Shown here piece by piece: positions 26,364-33,632 of a DNA stretch of 64,000 nucleotides. The first letter of the stretch is position 1; each line of letters opens with the position of its first letter. The DNA comes from Clostridia bacterium (GTDB lineage: Bacteria > Bacillota > Clostridia > Oscillospirales > Acutalibacteraceae), in assembly GCA_017409265.1 (NCBI GenBank), contig JAFQSY010000032.1:1-64000 (forward strand), given 5' to 3'. The notes beneath the pieces were generated by a model. That model was not told where the DNA came from. It worked only from the letters and a program-made list of their open reading frames with translations, and made no database searches. A program made the position numbers and the translations under genes.

Positions 26364-26921
26364 ATGAAAAAGTTTTCGGCTATTTTTCTTTGCTTTATGC
26401 TTTTAATTTCCGCCTGCTTCGGATGTTCAGTCCAAAACAGCGAAAATGAGATTTTCATAGGTGAGGGAAAAATGACATTTTTCCGCGCAGCAATTTCTGC
26501 AAACGGATTTCTTGCAAACGAGGTTTTCGGTGCAAACCATCTGCCTGTTGATGCATCAAAAACAATAACACAAAACAACCGTATTTTTGCACCCGTTGTT
26601 TCGGACAGAATAAAAACCTATGAAGATCTTGAATCCCTTCTGAAATCAACCTATATTGAAGAGGTTGCGCAAAAGCTTCTCAACGAGCCGAAAAAATACG
26701 TTGAGATTGACGGCAAGCTCTATTTTGATATGCAGTATAACGGTCAGGGTGAGTCAAATTATATATGGGACAGCTTTGAAACCAAATTTAAAAAGCTCAA
26801 CGACGACGGCACATATCTTTTCAAAGTCAAACTAAAAAAATCAAACGGTTGGAACAGCTCAATCAAAATAAGCGCTGCCGATATTGACGGCAGATTCAAG
26901 CTTTGCGATTTTTATTGTTAA
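26364..26921 (+). CDS. Lipoprotein of unknown function, possibly IseA-like
   Basis: A lipoprotein signal peptide with lipobox ISAC (Cys17) is clear. The 185-residue protein has no enzyme motif. The segment around 75-115 (PVVSDRIKTYEDLESLL, then EIDGKLYFDM) has the look of the IseA DL-endopeptidase-inhibitor group, seen only by eye. If right, it would restrain cell-wall endopeptidases. It heads an operon with a GH2 enzyme 13 bases downstream, which does not itself suggest a wall role. Confidence 0.6.
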   Translation: MKKFSAIFLCFMLLISACFGCSVQNSENEIFIGEGKMTFFRAAISANGFLANEVFGANHLPVDASKTITQNNRIFAPVVSDRIKTYEDLESLLKSTYIEEVAQKLLNEPKKYVEIDGKLYFDMQYNGQGESNYIWDSFETKFKKLNDDGTYLFKVKLKKSNGWNSSIKISAADIDGRFKLCDFYC

Positions 26922-26934
26922 GGAGATGATAATA

Positions 26935-28692
26935 ATGGGAAATATCAAAACAAGATGGTTTAAGGAAATTGATAAATCCTGCCCCCTTTCCGAATATCCG
27001 AGACCACAGCTTGAAAGAGAAAGCTGGATGTGTCTTAACGGAGAATACGATTACGCCGTTACGGATTCAGGTTCAGATAAACCCGAAAATTATGACGGCA
27101 AGATTCTTGTTCCGTTTTCAATCGAATCAGAAGCCTCGGGCGTTCAGAAATCTCTTTCTCCCGATGAAAGACTCTGGTATCGCAGATATTTCACTCTCGG
27201 TGAAGAATTTAAGAATAAAAGAACAATCTTACATTTCGGTGCTGTTGACTGGCAGTGCACAGTCTGGGTAAACTCCGTTTTGGTCGGGGAGCACACAGGC
27301 GGATACAATCCGTTCAGCTTTGATATAACAGATGCTCTCATTGACGGTGAGAATGAGCTTGTTGTTAAAGTCTATGACCCCACAGATGCAGGTCATCAGC
27401 AAAGAGGCAAGCAGGTTATCAAAACTCATGGTTTCTGGTACACGGCAACCTCCGGTATCTGGCAGACTGTATGGCTTGAGCCCGTAAACCATTGCAGAAT
27501 CGAAAAAATTAAGCTTCTTCCCGATATCGACAAGAGCGTTATCAATGTTGAAGTTATCACAAACTGCAGTTGCGGCTCAAAGCTTTATGCAAAAATTCTT
27601 GACGGAGAAAACGTTGTTTTTGACGGCGAAATAACCGCAAAGGCTGAAATCTCCGTTCCGGATGCAAAACTCTGGAGTCCTGAAAATCCTTTCTTATATG
27701 ACCTTATTCTTATCCTTGACTGCAACGGCGAAAAAGACGAGGTCAAGAGCTATTTCGGAATGAGAAAATATTCAATAGTCAAGGATTCCAAAGGCATTTT
27801 AAGACTTGCACTCAACAACAAGCCCTATTTCCAGAAGGGTCTGCTTGACCAGGGATATTGGCCCGAAAGCCAGCTCACCGCTCCTACAGATGAAGCGATG
27901 ATATTCGACATTGAAAAAATGAAAGAGCTCGGCTATAACATGCTGCGAAAGCACATCAAAACCGAACCTTTGAGATGGTATTTTCACTGCGACCGCCTCG
28001 GAATGCTCGTATGGCAGGATATGATAAGCGGCGGTCAGTATATCGGCAACATCCTCGCAGGCGCTCTCCCAAATCTTAACATACACGTTAAAGACAATAT
28101 GTATAAGAGCTTCAAGAGAGGCAACCCCGAATGGCGCGAAGAGTTCAAACAGGAGCTTTGGGGTATGATTGACAGCCTTTATAACTGCGTTTCAATCTGC
28201 TGCTGGGTACCGTTCAACGAAGGATGGGGTCAGTTTGATGCAAAAGAAATCGGCACAAAGGTTAAGGAAATTGATCCGTCAAGATTCGTTGACCATGCAA
28301 GCGGCTGGCATGATCAGGGCGGTCCCGATTTCAGAAGCATGCACAGATATATAATCCCCGTAACACCTCCTTTTAAATATGAACTTAAAGGAAGACCCTA
28401 TGTCTTGAGCGAATACGGCGGATACAGCTGGAACATCAAAGGACATGTATGGAATGCGGCACGTTCATTCGGATATATAATGTATTCCGACAGCAAGTCA
28501 CTTTCAAAAGCATACCGCAAGCTCCATGAGAAACAGATTATTCCTCTCATAAAAAAGGGCTTAAGTGCAACGGTATATACTCAGGTCAGCGACGTTGAAT
28601 TTGAGGTTAACGGAATTTACAGCTATGACCGCGAGGTTCTCAAGGTTGATAAAGAAACTGTTATTGCAATCAATGAAAAGCTGACATATTAA
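26935..28692 (+). CDS. Glycoside hydrolase family 2 (beta-galactosidase/beta-glucuronidase type)
   Basis: The GH2 layout is seen: a sugar-binding jelly roll (about 20-175, LHFGAVDWQCTVWVN), an immunoglobulin-like domain, and a TIM barrel from about 285. The acid/base Glu is in PFNEGWGQ (about 427) and the nucleophile in LSEYGGYSW (about 492). It has 585 residues, lacks the extra domains of LacZ and has no signal peptide. Specificity (galactoside, glucuronide, mannoside or arabinoside) is open. ATG 26935 is chosen because AAGGAG lies 9 bases upstream, at the stop of the lipoprotein gene. The longer in-frame reading overlaps that gene. Confidence 0.9.
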   Translation: MGNIKTRWFKEIDKSCPLSEYPRPQLERESWMCLNGEYDYAVTDSGSDKPENYDGKILVPFSIESEASGVQKSLSPDERLWYRRYFTLGEEFKNKRTILHFGAVDWQCTVWVNSVLVGEHTGGYNPFSFDITDALIDGENELVVKVYDPTDAGHQQRGKQVIKTHGFWYTATSGIWQTVWLEPVNHCRIEKIKLLPDIDKSVINVEVITNCSCGSKLYAKILDGENVVFDGEITAKAEISVPDAKLWSPENPFLYDLILILDCNGEKDEVKSYFGMRKYSIVKDSKGILRLALNNKPYFQKGLLDQGYWPESQLTAPTDEAMIFDIEKMKELGYNMLRKHIKTEPLRWYFHCDRLGMLVWQDMISGGQYIGNILAGALPNLNIHVKDNMYKSFKRGNPEWREEFKQELWGMIDSLYNCVSICCWVPFNEGWGQFDAKEIGTKVKEIDPSRFVDHASGWHDQGGPDFRSMHRYIIPVTPPFKYELKGRPYVLSEYGGYSWNIKGHVWNAARSFGYIMYSDSKSLSKAYRKLHEKQIIPLIKKGLSATVYTQVSDVEFEVNGIYSYDREVLKVDKETVIAINEKLTY

Positions 28693-28726
28693 TCTGATAT
28701 AATTGCATAAGGAAAAAGGTGATTAA

Positions 28727-29704
28727 ATGGCATCAACCGCAAATTCAAGAACGAGGTTGCTTTGCCTTATTGAAATCCTCACCATGTATTCCGATGAGCA
28801 GAATATTCTTTCTGCAGATGAAATCTGTGAAAAACTCAACGAATACGGTTATGAGGTCACAAAAAGAAGCGTGCTTTCCGATATAAGAACAATAAACACC
28901 ACTCCGATTAAAATTATCAGCGTTTCAAAACCCAAAAAAGGCTTTTACCTTGCCAAAAGCTATTCCCCCGCGGCAAGCCAGCTTATTCTTGAAGCCATTT
29001 TCTCCTCGGATATGCTTTCAGCGGAAGATATTGAATATATCAAAACATATCTTCGGAGAAACATTTGTGTTCCATCGCTTGAGCTTGTTCTGAATACAAC
29101 CAGAAACTATAACGACCTTACAGCAAAGCGTGACATTTCACTTGAAGTGCTTTACAACATCCGAACTGCGATAAGAGACAGAAAAAAGGTTGCTCTAAAC
29201 GTTTCAAGAATTGTTCCGGGTGATTATTTTTCAAATATGGAAAGGCTTGAACCGCTGATTGTTTCTCCGCTTTATATCGCAGTTGCAAACGGTTCAATCG
29301 CCCTCGTTTTTATCCGTGGTGAAAACACCGAGGAAGCCGAATATGTTAATATTTCAAGAATCCGTTCAGCTGTTATAACAGACGAGAATATATGCACCAT
29401 CAGCAGCGAACCCGAAAAAATAATAAACTTTTTTGACAGACGCACCATTGAATATTATAACTACAAGGCACGCTGGCTTATAATTGAATTCAGAGAAAGC
29501 GATATTGAAATAATTGAATCTTTCTTTAAGGCTCCGGTTCAGTACCGAAAGGCTGATAAAGAAGGCTTTTGCATTGCAAAGGTTTATACTGTTATCAACC
29601 GCGGTCTTATCGGCTGGCTGTTCATGAACAGCGATAAATTCACAATTCTTGCGCCCGACAGCTTATATGAGCTGTTCAAAAATAAAGCAAAAAATATTCT
29701 ATGA
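28727..29704 (+). CDS. WYL-domain transcriptional regulator
   Basis: An N-terminal winged helix-turn-helix (about 10-65, LSADEICEKLNEYGYEVTKRSVLSDI) is followed by a WYL-type ligand-sensing domain (about 150-225) and a C-terminal extension. It has 325 residues. Placement after the GH2 gene in the same operon suggests a local regulator that senses a sugar-derived or nucleotide ligand. The palindrome at 26322-26341 is a possible binding site. AAAGGTG precedes the ATG. Confidence 0.88.
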   Translation: MASTANSRTRLLCLIEILTMYSDEQNILSADEICEKLNEYGYEVTKRSVLSDIRTINTTPIKIISVSKPKKGFYLAKSYSPAASQLILEAIFSSDMLSAEDIEYIKTYLRRNICVPSLELVLNTTRNYNDLTAKRDISLEVLYNIRTAIRDRKKVALNVSRIVPGDYFSNMERLEPLIVSPLYIAVANGSIALVFIRGENTEEAEYVNISRIRSAVITDENICTISSEPEKIINFFDRRTIEYYNYKARWLIIEFRESDIEIIESFFKAPVQYRKADKEGFCIAKVYTVINRGLIGWLFMNSDKFTILAPDSLYELFKNKAKNIL

Positions 29705-29721
29705 GTTAAGAGGTAATTTTT

Positions 29722-30912
29722 ATGAGTCACTCAATCAAAACCAAATCGGTAATCATCAGAAGAATTATTGCGGCAATGCTCGCTTTCATTCTTGTTTTCT
29801 CATTGGCAGCTTGCAAGGATAACGGCAAAACCGATGCAGACCCCGTTGTTCCTTCAGAAAAGAAAGTCGCAATTCTTGTTGCTCCCGAAGCACAGTATCC
29901 CGAGGATTACAAAGCAGCCGCAGAGCTTGCAAAGGAATATCCCGATAAGGTTATCGTCAAAGAATATGCCGACAGCCGCATCCTTAAGGCAGGCAATCCC
30001 GAAATCATGACCATTTCAGAAGAGCTTGCAGCTGACAGCGAAATCGGTGCAATCATCTACGCAAGAGCAACACAGTTCACAACCAACGCTATCAGCGCAG
30101 CAAAGGCAAAAAATCCCGATATCGTTACCGTCTGCGTTGAGCCTGAAGAATCGGTTGATAAAATCTCCGAAGCTGCAAATCTTGTTCTCTGCGCTGACTG
30201 GGCAAAGGCTGCAAACGATATCGTTGCAACAGCAAAGCAGCAGGGTGCAAAATATCTTGTTGTTTTCTCAATCAACCGCCACATCACCGATAATCCCCTT
30301 ATCGCTAACGAAAACGCAGCCTTGAAGGCAGCTTGTGAAGCAGAGGGAATTACCCATATATATGAAAACTCGCTTGATCCCATCTATTCAACAGGCATCA
30401 AGGGTTCACGTCAGTATATCAAAGAAGCTGTTGCAAGACTTTATAACAACGAAAAAATTGAAGGCGCAGATGTTGCTCTCTTCTCAACCGACAGCTCCGT
30501 TCAGCCCGCTCTTATAGAGGCTGCGAACTCAAAAGGTCTTATCTATGTATGCCCCTCATTCCCCACCGCATACAACGGACTCGGCGAAGTTTATGAAGCG
30601 ACTATACCCGAAAAAACAGCAGATGTTGAAAGCTACATTGAAAGCATAAAAGCAGCAGCTACAGCCGACACAGAAGGCAAAGCAAGACTCTCATCATATA
30701 AGTTCCCTCTTGCAACTAAACTTCTCACAAGCGCTCTTTACTGCGCATTCGATATTCTCAACGGAACAATTACCTCTGAAAACATGGCTGAAAAGGTAAC
30801 CGCAAGAGTTAACGCAGTTGCAGACAATAAAAAATTCACCGTTGGCGCTTACAGCGAAACACACAAAAATGTTTTTGCAGCGTACTGCCCCGGATTTGAA
30901 ATCATTAAATAA
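29722..30912 (+). CDS. DUF3798 lipoprotein, periplasmic-binding-protein-like
   Basis: A lipoprotein signal with lipobox LAAC (Cys32) leads into a two-lobed binding-protein-like fold of the DUF3798 family (VAILVAPEAQYPEDY, GAIIYARATQ, NRHITDNPLIA). It has 396 residues. The family resembles substrate-binding proteins of BMP type, but its ligand is unknown and no permease lies beside it. It is the last gene of the operon that starts at 26364; a terminator follows. Confidence 0.82.
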   Translation: MSHSIKTKSVIIRRIIAAMLAFILVFSLAACKDNGKTDADPVVPSEKKVAILVAPEAQYPEDYKAAAELAKEYPDKVIVKEYADSRILKAGNPEIMTISEELAADSEIGAIIYARATQFTTNAISAAKAKNPDIVTVCVEPEESVDKISEAANLVLCADWAKAANDIVATAKQQGAKYLVVFSINRHITDNPLIANENAALKAACEAEGITHIYENSLDPIYSTGIKGSRQYIKEAVARLYNNEKIEGADVALFSTDSSVQPALIEAANSKGLIYVCPSFPTAYNGLGEVYEATIPEKTADVESYIESIKAAATADTEGKARLSSYKFPLATKLLTSALYCAFDILNGTITSENMAEKVTARVNAVADNKKFTVGAYSETHKNVFAAYCPGFEIIK

Positions 30913-30924
30913 GGCAAAAAAATT

Positions 30925-30962
30925 ATCACACCGAGCTTTTTGAAAGTTCGGTGTGATTTTTT
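30925..30962. terminator. Bidirectional terminator
   Basis: The stem ATCACACCGA/TCGGTGTGAT encloses a loop with its own GCTTTTTGAAAGT pairing and ends in T6. It lies between the DUF3798 gene and the convergent acyl-CoA synthetase. Confidence 0.9.
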
Positions 30963-30968
30963 ATAATG

Positions 30969-33287
30969 TTATTTACCTGCCCGGAGATCTACACGGCGGA
31001 TTTTTCCGCTGATAGTCTTGGGCAAATCGTCTCTAAATTCAACGATTCGGGGATATTTATAAGGCGCTGTACGTTCCTTAACATATTTCTGAATTTCTTT
31101 CTTGAGAGCATCTGTTTTTTCCGTTCCCTTTGTAAGAACGATGTCAGCCTTAACAACCTGACCTCTTATTTCATCGGGAGCAGCTGAAACTGCACATTCA
31201 AGAACATACGGAAGCTCCATAATAACGCTTTCAATCTCGAATGGTCCGATACGATATCCGGATGATTTGATAAGGTCATCAACACGTCCTACATACCAGA
31301 AGAAACCGTCTTCATCGCGCCATGCAGTATCGCCTGTGTGGTAAATATCGTCGTGCCAAGCTTCTTTGGTTTTTTCTTCATCACGGTAATATTCCATAAA
31401 GAGGCCACAGGGTGAGCCTGCTTCTGTTCTGACAACGATTTCTCCAACCTCGCCTACCTTTGCGATGGTTCCTTCATTTGTGATGAGGTCAACATCAAAC
31501 AGAGGACTGGGCTTACCCATTGAACCAACCTTTATTGACGAACCGACAAAGTTGCCGATTGCAAGGGTTGTTTCGGTCTGACCGAAACCTTCCATGAGTC
31601 TTATACCCGTTGCCTTAAGGAATTGCTGGAATACTTCGGGATTAAGAGCCTCACCGGCAGTTGTTGCATATTTGATTGATTTAAGGTCATACTTTGCAAG
31701 GTCTTCCTTGATAAAGAAACGGTACATTGTGGGAGGAGCACAGAAGGTTGTTATCTTATGCTTGCCGATGAGCTTAAGAATATCATCGGCAACAAAGCGG
31801 TCAAAATCATAGGTGAAAACACCCGCTTCGCAGAGCCACTGACCGTAAAGCTTGCCCCAGAGAGCTTTGCCCCAGCCGGTGTCGGAAATTGTAAAATGAA
31901 GTCCGTTGGGGTCAACATTATGCCAATATTTGGCTGTGATAAAGTGACCAAGGGGATATCTGTGGCTGTGCATTGCGATTTTGGGATAACCTGTTGTTCC
32001 TGAAGTGAAGAACATAAGCATCGGGTCATAGCCAAATGCACCTTCTTCTGCAGAGGGTCTTTCAAAAGTATCACTGAACTGGCAGTATTCCTCATCAAAG
32101 CTTCTCCAGCCGTCGCGCTTACCGTGAGCAATAATTTTCGTTTTAAGAACATCACACTTTTCGGCAGCAAGCTCAACCTGATGAGCAACGTCGCCGTCAG
32201 CGGTACATACGATTGCACTTATCTGACCTGCGTTGAAACGATATTCAAAATCATGCTCAACAAGCTGATTCGTTGCAGGAACAACAATTGCGCCAATCTT
32301 ATGAAGAGCAAGTATTGAGAACCAGAACTGATAATGGCGCTTGAGAACAAGCATAACTCTGTCGCCCTTTTTTATGCCGAGCGAACGGAAATAGTTGGCA
32401 GTCATTGCCGAATGACGGCTCATATCGCTGAAGGTAAAGCGTCTTTCAGTTCCGTCATTTTCAATATGAAGCATCGCTGTTTTATCCGGGTTCTTCTTTG
32501 CAAGCTCATCAACAACATCAAATGCAAAATTAAACTTATCGTCATTCTTGAATTTGATTCCGTTAAGAACACCGTTTTCATCAAGAGTTGTTTCAATAAA
32601 CTTTGCATAAACGGGATTCTGAAGATTAGCAAGGTCGACGTTTGTTGTGCTGGGAGTTTTGATTTCCTCAACATATTCGCTCATTTCTGATGAACCGTCG
32701 GGAGAAATAACGATTGCATAGAACTCACATTCCGTGCCGCCGACAGCGATTTCATCATGAGGAACGGATGAATCAAAATATATACAGTCGCCCTCGTTGA
32801 GAGTTTCCGTTCTGTCACCGATAATCATTTTGAGAGTGCCTCTGGTGACGATATTGATTTCCTGACCCTGATGGCTTACACAATGGTAGGGAGGATTGAG
32901 TGCTTCCTCGGAATAAGGAATAACCACTCTGAAAGGCTCTGCAATTTTATTCTTAAAGAAAGGAGCAAGTCTGTTATAAACGAAACCCTCTCTTCTTGTT
33001 ATGGGCATACCCTCACCTTTTCTTGTGAGTGTATACTCGGTAAGACCTGGGCTTGAGCCCTCCATGATATCGGTGATTTCAACACCGCATACCTGAGCAA
33101 TTTTATAAATGAATGTGAAACTGAAATCCTTATTACCCGATTCATAGAAGCAATATTCTTCTTCGCTCAGACCGATTTTGCTTGCCATTTCAGCCTGAGT
33201 AAGACCCATATCAAGGCGAAGCGAAATAATACGCTGGGTAACCTCCATGATTTTGTTTTCGACTGAACCCTGACCAAATGTTATCAT
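30969..33287 (-). CDS. XRE-cupin-acyl-CoA synthetase fusion protein
   Basis: One 772-residue protein joins three parts. Residues about 15-75 are an XRE-type helix-turn-helix (LGLTQAEMASKIGLS-like). About 130-195 are a cupin (HCVSHQGQEINIV, EGDCIYFDSSVPH). About 250-772 are an AMP-forming acyl-CoA synthetase of the ANL family: SGTTGYPK at 429-436, EGFGQTE, YHTGDTAWRDEDG, GRVDDLIKSSGYRI, and the catalytic lysine in SGKIRR at 762. The ANL part activates a carboxylic acid to its CoA thioester. ATG 33287 is chosen because AAGGAGAG lies 6 bases upstream. A T-box leader precedes it, so expression should follow charging of one tRNA. A DNA-binding enzyme that regulates itself is possible. Confidence 0.92.
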   Translation of the reverse strand: MITFGQGSVENKIMEVTQRIISLRLDMGLTQAEMASKIGLSEEEYCFYESGNKDFSFTFIYKIAQVCGVEITDIMEGSSPGLTEYTLTRKGEGMPITRREGFVYNRLAPFFKNKIAEPFRVVIPYSEEALNPPYHCVSHQGQEINIVTRGTLKMIIGDRTETLNEGDCIYFDSSVPHDEIAVGGTECEFYAIVISPDGSSEMSEYVEEIKTPSTTNVDLANLQNPVYAKFIETTLDENGVLNGIKFKNDDKFNFAFDVVDELAKKNPDKTAMLHIENDGTERRFTFSDMSRHSAMTANYFRSLGIKKGDRVMLVLKRHYQFWFSILALHKIGAIVVPATNQLVEHDFEYRFNAGQISAIVCTADGDVAHQVELAAEKCDVLKTKIIAHGKRDGWRSFDEEYCQFSDTFERPSAEEGAFGYDPMLMFFTSGTTGYPKIAMHSHRYPLGHFITAKYWHNVDPNGLHFTISDTGWGKALWGKLYGQWLCEAGVFTYDFDRFVADDILKLIGKHKITTFCAPPTMYRFFIKEDLAKYDLKSIKYATTAGEALNPEVFQQFLKATGIRLMEGFGQTETTLAIGNFVGSSIKVGSMGKPSPLFDVDLITNEGTIAKVGEVGEIVVRTEAGSPCGLFMEYYRDEEKTKEAWHDDIYHTGDTAWRDEDGFFWYVGRVDDLIKSSGYRIGPFEIESVIMELPYVLECAVSAAPDEIRGQVVKADIVLTKGTEKTDALKKEIQKYVKERTAPYKYPRIVEFRDDLPKTISGKIRRVDLRAGK

Positions 33288-33314
33288 AAAATTCTCTCCT
33301 TTCGCTTTGAGAAT

Positions 33315-33352
33315 AAAAAAAAGTCTCAAAGCAAGATTAGTTGCTTTGAGAC
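33315..33352 (-). terminator. T-box regulated terminator
   Basis: A perfect 12-bp stem GTCTCAAAGCAA/TTGCTTTGAGAC is followed by T8 on the minus strand. It is the regulated terminator that competes with the antiterminator holding the UGG bulge. Confidence 0.92.
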
Positions 33353-33585
33353 GAGTAAAATCTAACCCGCGGTACCACTCAAATTGCGCTTAATGCGCCG
33401 CTCAACGGACTCCAACAAGCCCTACGCTTTAACGCAGCGTATACGGAAGCTGTCTACTAATCACATGATGTTCGGAGCCCCTGCTCAGAAGGGATAGCAC
33501 TGAATTGTTCCGCTGACGGCTCGCACCAAACGCCGCCTCTCTGAAAGCTTTGCAACTCTGCTTTCTTCGTCATAGCTTTTCTTGA
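33315..33585 (-). promoter_or_regulatory. T-box riboswitch, probable isoleucine specifier (AUC)
   Basis: Read on the minus strand, the leader has all main T-box parts: a GAAG/CUUC and GAGUUG/CAAUUC stem I around an internal loop, the AGAGAG bulge (33542-33537), the distal UGGUGCGAGCC element (33528-33518), the T-box core UGGUACCGCGG (33377-33367) and a strong terminator at 33352-33315. The internal loop reads AGUGCUAUCC on its 3' side; by alignment the specifier is AUC at 33495-33493 (Ile). UAU or GCU would be other readings. The antiterminator bulge UGGU expects discriminator A73, which tRNA-Ile has. Only the synthetase fusion follows, 27 bases after the terminator. Confidence 0.9.
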
Positions 33586-33590
33586 ATAAG

Positions 33591-33619
33591 ATAATAGCAC
33601 CGCAAAACAGATTTGTCAA
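33591..33619 (-). promoter_or_regulatory. Promoter of the T-box leader
   Basis: TTGACA (33619-33614) and TATTAT (33596-33591) are separated by 17 bases on the minus strand, just downstream of the GH3 stop codon. The leader thus has its own start. Confidence 0.75.
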
Positions 33620-33632
33620 CATTTTTTTTGAA

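Noticed and set aside
33360..33600. T-box as 3' part of the GH3 transcript regulating GH3
   Set aside because: It lies downstream of GH3, has its own promoter and ends just before the synthetase fusion, so it acts on the latter.
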